Positions 1 through 10,659 of a stretch of DNA of 64,000 bases are shown here, piece by piece. A program made the translations under genes and the position numbers. Source of the DNA: Drosophila pseudoobscura (lineage: Eukaryota > Arthropoda > Insecta > Diptera > Drosophilidae); contig NC_046679.1 of the NCBI RefSeq assembly GCF_009870125.1, positions 15,066,001 to 15,130,000 on the forward strand, read 5' to 3'. The notes under the pieces are model-generated. The model was given only the letters and a program-made list of their open reading frames with translations, was not told where the DNA came from and made no database searches. Position 1 is the first letter of the stretch. The number at the start of each line of letters is the position of its first letter.

Positions 1-72
1 AACGACTTACACATACAGATAGTCAATACAAGTACCACGACTGTCATCAAAAAATCCGACACATAAATCAAC

Positions 73-180
73 CTTTTCTGCGCCACATTCCTCCCAAATT
101 CAACATGTAACACTAAAACACAAAATCGTCGTGCTTTCTGCGCCGCCTCCCTCCCAAAAGTAACATGTGACATTAAATCA
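73..180. repeat. Degenerate 60-bp tandem duplication
   Basis: Two copies with a register of exactly 60 bp are visible: about 73-120 and 133-180. Both read TTTCTGCGCC, then a C/T-rich stretch ending CTCCCAAA, then AACATGT, then ACA/ATTAAA. A shorter third echo (TTTTCTGC) occurs near 196-203. No coding capacity is apparent. It may be a local duplication or the end of a longer satellite-like array outside the window. Confidence 0.6.
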
Positions 181-3100
181 AAAGAAATATTCCCGTTTTC
201 TGCAGCTGTGTCCTTATCCGGCTAGAATAAATAAATTGTGTTTCGATAACAACTTTTTTTCTTTCCGCGGCTTGTCGATAGAGCATTCGATAGGCGTGCA
301 GATGGTTGTGGCGGCGCCAGTGAGATGTAGATTTACTTGTAGAATTCCAGTAAAATATGTGTCAAATTGACATTTGGGAATTGAGATGTTTTTTAGCCGT
401 TTATTTTTTAATTTTTCATTTCCGATCCTATGGTACTTTGAAAATATAATGTGATGAGGGTTTTCTTTCTTTTAGAAAATTTCTCTGAGGTCAGTCTGGT
501 AATATGATTTAAGACATTCCTTTAGCGAGCATATGCATGTTTATTTCTCTTCCTTCCGCTTCGTTGCCCCTACTCTTTCTTGGCAGTGCCCATGGCCAAG
601 TGTGGGTCTTAAGACCACTCGCTGGCCGCACTCTACAGCAAAACCTAATTAACTCATTTAGACCCGTCTCGTAAAAACATTTATATTTTTTCTGCTTTGC
701 CACTTTACGCATTTGCCAAACGAGAAAGAAGAAACACCGAAAAACATGGACAATGGGGGCTTCGGCTTTGGAGCTTCTCCATGGCCAGAAAGAAGATGAG
801 CTGGGCTCTGGCCATGCAAAATCGTGGCATAATTACTGTGGCCAAATGAGCAAGCAGCCGGCGGTTCGATTTTCGATAGATTCATTCATTCCCCCCGCTG
901 GCTGCACATTTGAACTTTTACTTTTGACTGCCGGCTGCTGCCGATGGCGCCTTGAGAATGAATGGGGCATCTAAGTGGCGGCCACATGGCGAGTGGATCA
1001 CAGTCCAGTGGCTAGGTCCGTCTGCGAGTATCTGGAGGTGTTGCAACAGCAAGGCCCCACAATTGAACAGCTGAGGAGCTTTGCATAAGCTGAGCAAATG
1101 GTTAGCACCCCGAAAGGCTAAAGTTGGCTCTTGGCTCGCAGAACTGCAGCACAGCACAGCACAGCACCCAGGCCCAGACCCATCCTGTCCCGCACCCATG
1201 TATGGACATGTTTCTCTTTTTAGGCGGAAAACAAACTCAACTCAGACACTGCCATCGTCATCGACACCACACCGCCAACGACCGGTCACCAGCTCCCACA
1301 GCTCCCCCCCAGCTCCAGACTTTGGCGAAAAACGTGTCGCGGCAATTTCCCATTCAATTGCAGCTTTTCCATGTTGCATCTTTTCTTGTGTCTCGTTTCG
1401 GTTTTTGCCTAGTTTTTCGGTTCGCATTGCATATGCATTGCAATTTCTCCGCCGCCGCCGCCTCCGGCACCGTCGTCGTCCGTCTACTCATCTGCCCGAA
1501 TGCCGCTGGATGGTGGATGGTTGGTCTCGGTCTCCGCGCTTGACTTACATAAAGCTAGGAGCACACGCTGCCGTTGGACACACACCAAAAACTTGTTTTG
1601 TCTTTTTCGAGGAAACGACAGAAGCGTCACTTGGCCCATGATGGCGAGACATCCAGAGGAGTGGAGGTGCAGAGGGAGAGCTGGCCCATAGGAGACGGTG
1701 CCTCCGATGATCATCAGCTTTCGGCTCAGCTGTGGCTGTGGATATGTCTGCGGATGACGATGACGATGAGGTTATTGCTTTGACTATTGCTACTGCCAGT
1801 GCCTCCAGCTGCTGGGGAAGCGGGGGACTCTTCTGCGTTGGCGCCTTATGTAACTTGGATATGTGAGGGGGGAGCGATGGCCAGCCTATGTACGCGTATG
1901 CCCTGGGTACCAAATATTTTGCGCACTCATCTTCATCCCCAGCCAGCAATTACACTTTTGTCATACTCTCGGATTCTGTCTGTCATCAATAGGCTTGAAT
2001 AGTCAGTTTTTTTTGTCCCCTCCTTATACACATCTTTGAAAAATGGCCTCCTCTTTTACATTAATCATATGCCTGGAATCTTTTTGTGCGCATCTCTGCC
2101 ACAGCTGCTGCGCAGAGGTTTCGGTGTCGATTAGCATGTTCAAATGGACAACGATGCATGCACCTGAAGATATCAGAAACTGCAACTGCTGCGAAAAAGA
2201 AGGCTGAATGGAGTCGTCTCTAATGTTGCGTATACGCCATTAAACATGTCGCCGTGATGCGACGAGATGGAGCCCAAGGATAATCGAGACAAAATCAAAT
2301 CCAAGCCACATCTAGTCACAATGTTTTTTACTAAAATATCGCTCAAATTCGCAATATTTGGCAGTTGCAATGGATTCAGGGCGTTGTCTGCCACATTCGA
2401 ATCGATTTTAATTTGAAAATTTATGCGCGTCTGCCCGGCAAATGTCTATTGCCAGCTTTTGCTTGTGCTCTCTGGCTCTGCCCGAGTCGGCCCAATTATA
2501 GTGTCATAACAATTACGCACGAATAATGAGTTTCTGTTTGAGCCAAAGCTGGGAAAACAGAAAATAGCAACCACCGCCACAGCCAAATCATTGCTGTCTG
2601 CTGTCTACTGTCTACTGTCTGCTATCCGGCGCTGACCTAGTAGACGACGTGTTAATGATGGATTTGTTGAGATATGCCTTCGAGTATAATAAAGAGGTTG
2701 AGGTTCATTAAAGTTGCAAAAAGCGTGTAAAAATAGACGCAGAAGCGAATCGAGTGATGGGTTCAGTGTAAATATCTATAGTTCAGACATGGGGGGAGTG
2801 CATCCCTGAACCTGTCTTCGAATGCGACCTTACAACTGTTACTCCAATTACATGGCAGAAAGTAAAGACCGACAAAATAAAAAGTGAATTACGACATCAG
2901 CTGGGAGGGAGAGACCTTCATCTTCGTCTTCGTCTTCGTCTTAAGACAGGCCACAATAAACCAAATTAACGGCTCGAATGACAGTCCCGGACAGTGGCAG
3001 TGGCAGCCCCAGCGCCACAACGCCACAGCGCCACAGCTGATCAAAACAGACCAAGACTCGAAAATGATTTAGCGTCTGCGTCTGCTGCTGCTGCTGTTGA

Positions 3101-4481
3101 GTGTTAAGTGTTGACTTTCATCTCATTGTTGCCCCCAACTCTAATTGCAGATCGCGCCCCGGCCACGCAACGAAGCACGCCGCAAAGTCCTTCACTTTGG
3201 AGCATGAATGCTGTTTCAAGGGGCTAATGCGCCCTTAGTCAACGCTCCAGAGGAGGATTTGGTTACAGCTCCGCGAAAGTACTCGTTTGTACGGACAGAG
3301 GGGAGGGAGATGCGATGGTAGATAAACCTCATTTACTTGAATTTACTGCCAGTTTGATTCAGTTTCATTGAGGGCCTCGCTTCTTACACGCCATCCCTCA
3401 GACGGTACAGGTGCATCTGCTGACATAATGGAGCTCCATGGAGACTTCTTTCACTTCTGCAAGAATTCACAGATTTCTGGTTTCATTTGGAGGTCAGATC
3501 GGTTTTATAATCATCCGCTTCGCTCCCTTTTGTGACTCACGCAATGCGAGTGCGAACGTGAAATGGAAACGAAAATTGGCATTTGTTTGAGGTCTTTAAA
3601 CTTCTTTTTGTAGCAGATCTGGCTTTGATGGCTAAGCCTCACACTGTCTCTCTGTATGTAAATGTAAATTTAATTTAACTCCTTGGGAAACATTAATTAT
3701 ATGCCCTGTGCCGTCGTGCCAGAGCCCTACTGCTCCACTTGGAGATTATACGTATTATACACCCATCTTCTCTTTCTTTGTCTTTTCCAGTCACAGTCCA
3801 TTTCGTAATCGTTGCGCTGAAGCGACGGGGCGATGGGGCGGTGGAGATGGGGATGGGGATGTGGATGTATTGTACGATGCACATGCATCCTCCACACTTT
3901 TCTTTAGGGAGTTGGAAGACAATTGCATTCGTAATTTGAATTGCCATAGGGCAAGGGGAAATCTGAAATGATGTTTCGTCATGGGAACCGAAGGAGCGCC
4001 GCCGTCCTTTATACCAAAATATTTATAATTTAACCACTGTGAGACTGGGCATGGGTCCTGCTGGATGCCCCGTCTGTCAGGTTATTTACCCTACAGATCA
4101 ATCGCGTTGGGAAAAATCACTTCCTGGTCCAGGGGCTATGTCGCAAGTCAACCCGACGATGTCGACGATGTCTCGATGTTTGGCCGGGAAAAGCGAATCG
4201 AAGGAAAAGTGCCAAAGAAAATTTCAAATACCAAAATCGTTAGCGACATTTTATTTTATTTTGTTTTATTTTTGTTTCAGCTTTTTGTATTTCTTCTTTT
4301 TGCCATTTGGAAATTTTTGTTTTATTGTGAGAAACACAACAACAAATGCATCGGAGCACTGGGCAGTGGGGACTGAGGAGCTGCTGCTGGGAGAAGAAGA
4401 TGGAGTTGGAGTTGGCCAAGGCGCCGTCGTCTTCTGCCCCAAAACGAGTTGAAGATGAAGGTACCGTGCCCCCCACTAGTA

Positions 4482-4499
4482 TGTGTGTGTGTGTGTGTG
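4482..4499. repeat. (TG)n microsatellite
   Basis: An uninterrupted TG dinucleotide run lies about 100 bp upstream of the TATA box of the glycine-rich gene. Confidence 0.9.
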
Positions 4500-4594
4500 C
4501 GAGTGTCGGCGGTAATGATGTTGCCGAAGATAGCGAAACGAAAACCCCAAGCGAAGAAAACGACGACAACGACGACGACGACCACGACGATGGG

Positions 4595-4635
4595 TATAAA
4601 GAGGGCCCGTCCGGGCATTCGAGATGCATTCAGTC
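4595..4635 (+). promoter_or_regulatory. Core promoter of the glycine-rich gene (TATA + Inr)
   Basis: TATAAA lies at 4595-4600 and a consensus fly initiator TCAGTC at 4630-4635, with the initiator A at 4632. The spacing of about 37 nt is slightly longer than typical; an alternative GCATTC start with A at 4628 gives 33 nt. The first ATG downstream (4719) opens the signal-peptide exon, so the 5' UTR would be about 87 nt. Confidence 0.65.
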
Positions 4636-4718
4636 GCTGGTTCCCCACTCGAAAGCAACTAAATTTACTTTATCATTTTACTTCACTTCTCTCCCCCACA
4701 CACACAAAACTCGTGGCT

Positions 4719-5393
4719 ATGAACTCCTTCTCAGTGGTAAGTAGGATGACCAGAGGACCGACCAAGCGGATTGTGGAACAATTGGATTACCATTACCATC
4801 ATTACCTTGCATTGCAGTTCTTAGTGTTCGCCCTAGCTGCGCTGGCCGCTGCGGAGCCCCCATCGGGCTACAACTATCCCCGTGGAGGCGGTGGCGGTGG
4901 CGGCGGCTCCTCGTTTGGCGGTTCCTCATTTGGCGGCGGCGGCTCCTCTTTTGGCGGCGGCGGCGGTGGTGGCGGCGGCGGCTTCCAGGCCGTCAGCGGT
5001 GGCTTCCAGACATCCGAGGGCCAGAATGTTGATCCCGCGCTGTTGGAGCAGGTTCGCCAGATCCTGCTGAATGAGGAGAGCAAGCAGGGAGGCGGCGGTG
5101 GAGGTGGTGGAGGTGGTGGTGGTGGCGGTGGCTACCCAAGCGGTCCGTCGAGCAGCTACGGAGCTCCTCCCTCGAGCAGCTACGGTGCGCCCGGCGGAGG
5201 CGGTGGTGGTGGTCGTGTGGTCGGCATCGATCTTGAAGGCGTCCGTCAGGCCATCCAGGTTGCCCAGTTCGCCCAGCAGAGCACCCAGCAGGGCGGCGGC
5301 GGTGGTGGTGGCGGTGGTTACCCAAGCGGCCCCCCATCCGGATCATATGGCGCACCCTCGAGGCCCGGCGGCAGCTATGGCGCGCCCTTCTAA
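4719..5393 (+). CDS. Secreted glycine-rich YGAP-motif protein (cuticle/extracellular matrix-like), 2 exons
   Basis: The coding exons are 4719-4736 and 4818-5393, joined in phase 0 across an 81-nt GT-AG intron (donor GTAAGTAG, acceptor TTGCAG). The product is 197 aa. Splicing joins MNSFSV to FLVFALAALAAA, which makes a complete signal peptide; reading straight through the intron destroys it, which is why I chose this start. The mature part alternates long Gly runs with SSFGG repeats, two short helix-like segments (around LLEQVRQILLNEE and LEGVRQAIQVAQFAQQ), and GYPSGP/SSYGAP repeats ending SYGAPF. YGAP-type repeats are common in insect cuticular and resilin-like proteins, so a structural extracellular role is likely. 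No chitin-binding R&R domain is present. I do not assign a symbol. Confidence 0.85.
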   Translation: MNSFSVVSRMTRGPTKRIVEQLDYHYHHYLALQFLVFALAALAAAEPPSGYNYPRGGGGGGGGSSFGGSSFGGGGSSFGGGGGGGGGGFQAVSGGFQTSEGQNVDPALLEQVRQILLNEESKQGGGGGGGGGGGGGGGYPSGPSSSYGAPPSSSYGAPGGGGGGGRVVGIDLEGVRQAIQVAQFAQQSTQQGGGGGGGGGYPSGPPSGSYGAPSRPGGSYGAPF

Positions 5394-5965
5394 ATCCAGA
5401 GGACTCTCAGATCAAAAATCAAATTGCGCTGCCAAAAATGAATACCGACGGAATGGACGACATTTAACCGACTACGACGACGATACCGCAACCAATCCCG
5501 ACACGACACCAACCAGCATCAAACAACAACATGAACAGCAATTGGAATCAACATGATACTCGTATGTGGGTATCCTGGAACCTGGAACACATAGTTCGAC
5601 TAGTGATGTGGAGGATCCCGATCCAAGTATCTAACCCCCAACCCTCAGCGACTGTAATTCTCTAGCCCTGTCTCTCCTACCCCATCCAAAATCCGATTTC
5701 GGATCGAACCAACCCTCAATGAAACTTCGACTCGAAACGGTTTCGTTTTCACCTTTCTTTTTGGAACCTTTGTAAATAGTTTTCTCACTACACAAAAAAC
5801 ACACAAAAAAAAAACTCAAGAAAAAAGCTGAAAACGAACATGAAAACAACAACAACCATTACAACACCATCAACACCCCAGACAGTGTTATAACGCATTA
5901 TTAGTTTGTAAGTGTTTTTATTTTATATGAAACAAACAAAGAAACAACAAAAAAAGTATGAAAAT

Positions 5966-5971
5966 AATAAA
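5966..5971 (+). terminator. Polyadenylation signal of the glycine-rich gene
   Basis: AATAAA lies about 570 nt after the stop codon in an A-rich tract. No earlier canonical hexamer is obvious, so this is the most likely 3' end signal. Confidence 0.5.
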
Positions 5972-5979
5972 AAAAATAG

Positions 5980-8010
5980 TAAATTTTGTCACCGTTAAAA
6001 TTTTGATGATCTTTTTACTTTTTTGGGATTTTTTAGACAGAAGATTCTTTTAATAAGAACAGTTTTTTTCCTTAGAGTTTCCTACTCCAAAAACTCAAGA
6101 ATTCTTTAGAAATCGTCATTAGCTTTGTCGTGATAACCATAAAGATTTACAAATGTCGCCGTTTAGTATTGTACAGGTTTGAAAACTTGAAGATATCGCA
6201 TTATAAAAAACAATATTACATAGACCAATTCCAATTAAACTCGTTTTTGGGGCCATGCCATCGATTCACTCGCATTGGATTCAAAATATCAATTCGAGTT
6301 GTCACTGGCCTTACGTGAGATATCGTACATGAAATACCAACAAGCATCTTCAAAAATCCTTTCACTTTTCAATTCGACAGCCACCCCTCCTCCGGCACTG
6401 CCGAACAGCCGCACAGCCGCACTTGTGGAGCACGCTCATCATCAATGCCCGTCGTGCAAGTGCTCGACGTGGAGATGGGGCCTGAGAGGCGCTCATTACG
6501 CGAAGATTGCGACAGATGCAGTCGAGAGACTGGGTCAAAATGCAGCCCAGGAGGAGGGGTAGGGGGAACGTGGACAGCTATTGGACGGGGTCGTCGACGG
6601 ACATCAACTATTACCATCCAAAAATGAAGTTGGAGTCTGAAGCCACTTTACCCACATTCAACATCATTAACATTTCCCAATTGAATGCGTGCCGCGGTGG
6701 CCTGGCCATCTATGGCCATCTTTGGCTCTGGACGCTGGTAGTGCATCCGAAAACGAGGCTCAGGCGGACGAGCAGCAAATGGAGTGTGCAACTGCAACGG
6801 ATGTAACAGTAGCTGAAACTAAGCGGCGGCAACTGCGACTTCCAACAATGTGTTGTGGAATGCAAAGATTACGGCATAAGAAAGAGCCACCACAAACACA
6901 AAATTACAGAGTGTCTATTTATCTGATGAAGTCGTTTGTAGCGCAACAGAGTTATTTTTTATAAAGAAAATAATACAAGACATTCAACTTATCTTTTTAT
7001 TTGGACCTAGTGCTTATAGGGCAATAAGCTATACCTATGCTAACCTTCTAGATAGAACACCAGGATAAATATATTAATTTGGAATGTTTTCAAACCCAGA
7101 ATTTTGTAGGATACATTGCTCTTTTCAGTCCTTTTCTTACTGGACATCTATACACTGAAAGAAACACTGGTATAGAGAAAAAAAACGAACCCAAAATTAA
7201 ATGAAATATTCGGATTTTAAATAAAAAAGTGATATAAAAAAGAATTCACAAATATAAATTTATAAAAAGTCTTTTTGATATAAATATTATAATATTTCCA
7301 ATAATATTTTGGGGAAAATATTAAAATCTAAGTGTAACCATTAGGGGCTCAGGGCTTTTTTCCCTGTCCATTAGCTATCAACAACAAGCACGATTATCTT
7401 TTATGCTTTTTGATAAACGCCATGGCATAAACGACTTTGAAATTTCCATGTCGAACAATAAAGAATTTATGGGTTGATAAGCATCAGCATTAGAGACTTT
7501 AGGTTAGGTTAGGTTAGGTAGAGGCGGTTGCCAGGCTCGATCGGAGTACGCCACACTTAGGCCGGCGTCGGCCACCTTATAAACTGAGCGAACTTTCTGA
7601 GACATTGTGTACACATCTCCGAAATATCAGTTAAAAGGCACAGCCTAAGTGTTGTAGCCTTCTTCTGCTGAGAGCTGGACTGTCTCGTCCTAGTCTCTGC
7701 AGCCGCGTCTCATTATGTGCCTAATAGCCAATGTACTGTGAGGTAACGTATGACTTAAGTCTACAGCAATAATTTCCATAAGGGACACAATTTTGGCTTC
7801 AGGAGCAAGTAATGTTTTGCCTATATTGATAAACAAACTAAAAGATTCTTATCTTAATGAAGGAAGTAATAGGTGCCTTATAAAGAGGCAGGCGACTATG
7901 CAATCTGGGGATGACTGGCAGGTTATATGTATCCAGGGGGCGCTTTTCGCGCTCAGTGTTGGGATGACAGTGAAAACAATGAATGAGTTGGCTCGCGGCT
8001 GCTTCCGTAA
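5980..8010. other. Intergenic region between the glycine-rich gene and transporter A
   Basis: This is AT-rich DNA (notably 7140-7330) with no supportable gene. A (TTAGG)4 tract at 7499-7518 opens a roughly 300-bp stretch of different, more GC-rich composition that looks like a decayed mobile-element fragment. The right end merges with the GATA-rich upstream region of transporter A. Confidence 0.5.
7499..7780. mobile_element. Possible decayed transposable-element fragment starting with (TTAGG)4
   Basis: Four perfect TTAGG units (7499-7518) are followed by GC-richer sequence (GAGGCGGTTGCC, then GCCACACTTAGGCCGGCG) that contrasts with the AT-rich flanks. No open reading frame for transposase or reverse transcriptase remains, and I see no clean terminal repeat or target-site duplication. 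The right boundary is a guess. The element assignment is inference from composition and from the general occurrence of TTAGG-led interspersed repeats in insect genomes. Confidence 0.3.
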
Positions 8011-8013
8011 TCT

Positions 8014-8242
8014 CAGATAATCCAGCGTCGGAGCAGTCTGCAATGTCAGAGTCTCACGTTTTGCGTGGGGGAGAGAGAGATAGAGAGAGAGAGCGAGAGA
8101 GCGGTAAGTAAGCAAGAGAATTGACAAGAGGTTTCTAAGATCATCGTAGAAAATCTTCATCATATAAGATAAGACCCAGAGTTGTCGTAAGAGAGCCGTC
8201 AATAGATAATACTTATTTAGAACTGGCAAATCTTGAGATAAC
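8014..8242 (+). promoter_or_regulatory. GATA-motif cluster upstream of transporter A
   Basis: Four GATA sites lie within about 230 bp: CAGATAA (8014-8020), AGATAAG (8167-8173), TAGATAA (8203-8209) and AGATAAC (8236-8242). A GA-rich run (8070-8102) that could bind GAGA factor sits between them. The cluster ends about 20 bp before the TATA box. Fly GATA factors drive many midgut, fat-body and Malpighian-tubule genes; the specific tissue here is inference. Confidence 0.5.
8070..8102. repeat. Interrupted (GA)n microsatellite
   Basis: GA repeats interrupted by single T and C changes. They may double as GAGA-factor sites upstream of transporter A. Confidence 0.8.
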
Positions 8243-8263
8243 ATCGACATCGGGCGAAAAGTT

Positions 8264-8300
8264 TATATAAAGATTGAGAGTACGGCGGGATGCGCTCAAA
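8264..8300 (+). promoter_or_regulatory. Core promoter of transporter A
   Basis: TATATAA at 8264-8270 is followed 34 nt downstream by an initiator-like TCAAA (A at 8298). The next ATG in a good context is at 8380, so the 5' UTR is about 80 nt. Confidence 0.6.
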
Positions 8301-8379
8301 CGCAATTTTTCGGCGGAGTCGGAAAGTGCATAACAAGATCGGAGAATTCTGAGCGTATTCCTGAACGTATCCTTTGAAA

Positions 8380-10486
8380 ATGTCGGCTCTATTGAATGCC
8401 TCCATCCAGGCAGCTGCTGCCGTGGCACCCGACTCCCAGTTTGTGTTCAACTCTACGGATTACGTGATCTTTTCCCTGATGTTGAGCATATCAGCAGCCA
8501 TTGGCGTGTATTTTGGATTCTTTGCCAAGGGCGAGGACACCACCGAGGAGTACCTGATGGGTGGCAAGCGTATGAAGACTTTACCGATTGCCATTTCTCT
8601 GGTGGCCAGTCAGCTCTCGGCCATTTCCATTATGACCATTCCGGGCGAGATGTATGGCTACGGCATCAATTGGTTCTTTAATGTCGTCTGCATGGTAGTG
8701 GTGGTGCCTCTCCTCAACTACGTGATCATTCCCGTGTTCTACAACAACAACATCACCAACTGTTATGAGGTGAGCGCCCTGCCCTTGCGGAGATACTCTG
8801 TATCCAGTTTGTAAATAATTTGTGGTTGCAGTATCTGGAGATGCGGTTCGACAGGAAGGTGCGCGTCCTGCAGACCTTCCTCTTCATATCGACCATGTTT
8901 TTCATGCTGCCCATCTTCTTGTTCTTGCCCTCGCTGGCCTTCTCCCAGGGTAAGATAAAACTCACAGATCAATTTTAAACACCATCAGCATAATGGCTTT
9001 CCTCCAGTGACGGGCTTTAATGTGCACATCATCAATGCCATCGTCTCTGGCATCTGTGTCTTTTACACCATGTTTGTGAGTCATAAAGCACTTCCCGTTA
9101 GATCCATATTCATCCTAATTCTCTATTTTCCAGGGTGGCATCAAGGCGGTGGTCTGGACGGATGTAGTCCAAGCGGGCATTATGGTGGTCTCCGTGGTTT
9201 TGGTGGGCGTAATGGGTGCCTATCGTGTGGGCGGCTTCTCCGAAGTCTTTCGCATTGCCGGTGAGGGTGGTCGTCTGGATGTCAAGTAGGTTCCTTCCAA
9301 GGGCTTCACCAACAAAGAATATTAATCTTCTGCCCTTGCAGCTTTAACTTGGATTTGACCACGCGTTCCACCATCTGGAACGTCTTCTCCTCGGCCACAA
9401 TCATGTGGGCGGGCTATGTGGGCCTGAACCAGAGCTGCGTCCAGCGCATCGTCTCCCTGCCCTCGCTGAAGCACGCCAGGAGGTAAGTGGATATATCGAT
9501 TGGATCCAACAGACTCTCATCATTGGTACACCCAAGGGCTCTGGTGATCTTCGGCTTTGGCTTTGTGATCATCATGTTTTTCAACTGCTTCACGGGCATC
9601 GTGATCTTCTCCCGCTTCTTCGACTGCGATCCCATTAAGAATGGGCAGGTGTCCAAAGTGGATAAAATGGTGCCGTATTTCGTTCAGGACACTGTAGGAC
9701 ATCTGCGTGGCTTGCCCGGGGTGTTTATCTCGTGCGTGTTCAGTGCGGCCCTGAGCACACTCTCGGCCAGCATTAATTCTCTCGGAGGAGTGGTTTATTT
9801 CGATTACATCAAACCCCACATCCGCCACACGGAGCACAAGGCGAACGTGATTATGAAGCTGTTTGTGTTCTTCTGCGGCATCTACTGCGTCCTGGGCGGC
9901 ATCATCGTGGAGAAGTTTAACTCCATTCTCCAGGTGCTCTACTCGATCGGAGGCGTTAGTTTTGGAGCCACGTGTGCCGTATTTATGCTCGGCATGCTAG
10001 TGCCACGTGCCCATGGAAGGGTGAGTTAAGGGAACGATTTTTGGAGACAGATATAACTAATATAGCTTCCCTTCCCCTTAGGCGGCCATCCTTGGAGTTC
10101 TTTCCAGTATTGCGTGCATGTCCATCATAGTGATCCTTAGTTGGGGACGCAACCACTACGACACTCTGCCCACACGCGTCGACAACTGTCCGGCGCCGGC
10201 CCTGAATGCCACCACCACCGTCTCCCCCCTCAGTCCGTCAACCACAGCGGCAGCCCACACCGGCGATGAGTTCAGTATCCTGGATCTGTCCTTCAACTGG
10301 TATGTGGTGGTGGGTTTCGCCATAACATGGCTGGTGGCAGTGCCGCTAAGCTACATCCTGAAGCAGCGAGCCGATGTCAAGCTGGATCCCAAGCTCCTGT
10401 CGCCGGTGGTGCAGCCTTTTGTCCGCTACGAACTGGCGCAGGCGGACGAGCTGCACGAGCTGAAGAGCGAGAACACCAAGGCCTGA
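8380..10486 (+). CDS. SLC5-family sodium/solute symporter A (SMVT-like), 7 exons
   Basis: Exons: 8380-8769, 8832-8949, 9008-9075, 9134-9285, 9342-9482, 9537-10020, 10082-10486. All junctions are GT-AG and the phases agree throughout, giving 585 aa. It is a predicted plasma-membrane Na+-coupled transporter of the sodium:solute symporter fold. An N-terminal N-glycosylation site (NAS, residue 6) precedes TM1 (about 28-48). The core segment ASQLSAISIMTIPGE lies at about 76-90, GGIKAVVWTDVVQ begins at 193, and NQSCVQRIVSLPS spans about 272-284. A Ser/Thr-rich loop with NAT precedes the last TM, and the C-tail ends ENTKA. The start is the ATG at 8380; an in-frame TTG two codons earlier is not a plausible eukaryotic start. 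Substrate (biotin/pantothenate, monocarboxylate or other) cannot be told from sequence. It lacks two introns present in B and C and carries two they lack. Confidence 0.93.
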
Positions 10487-10647
10487 AGCAGTTAACCATA
10501 AGATATGCTTAGGTTGGGCATCATAAAGATATAAGATAGGGACCCGGTGGTTGATATGAGTGCTGTGCATAGTCAGTGGACTCCAGTACGATCCCATTCC
10601 ATCTAGATCGGATCTGTCTGCAGAACATCAAGAATTTTGCTTATCTG

Positions 10648-10653
10648 AATAAA
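10648..10653 (+). terminator. Polyadenylation signal of transporter A
   Basis: AATAAA lies about 160 nt after the TGA stop codon and is the only canonical hexamer in the short gap before the transporter B regulatory region. Confidence 0.6.
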
Positions 10654-10659
10654 AGGCTA

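Larger units (their letters stand above)
1..4590. other. Intergenic region left of the glycine-rich gene
   Basis: No reading frame here looks like a protein gene: all are short, overlap on both strands and lack recognisable domains or splice-supported extensions. The left edge holds a degenerate 60-bp tandem repeat (73-180). The rest is ordinary fly intergenic DNA with short poly-purine and triplet runs, for example the repeated CTTCGT words near 2920-2940. A TG run (4482-4499) and an ACG-like triplet run (4560-4590) lie immediately before the next promoter. Confidence 0.6.

Noticed and set aside
1081..1641. 186-codon plus-strand open frame, with overlapping frames on both strands
   Set aside because: Composition is low complexity (His/Ser/Pro from CA and TC repeats), overlapping frames of similar length exist in other phases, and there is no domain or splice support.
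7499..7518. Interstitial telomere from (TTAGG)4
   Set aside because: Only four units occur, Drosophila telomeres do not use this repeat, and the flanking sequence looks like an interspersed element.
9487..9536. Alternative start of transporter A exon 6 at 9487
   Set aside because: The open frame extends left into intron sequence. The acceptor CCCAAG at 9536 gives RALVIFGFG, which aligns with K-SLIIAGLG in B and matches the phase of the other genes.
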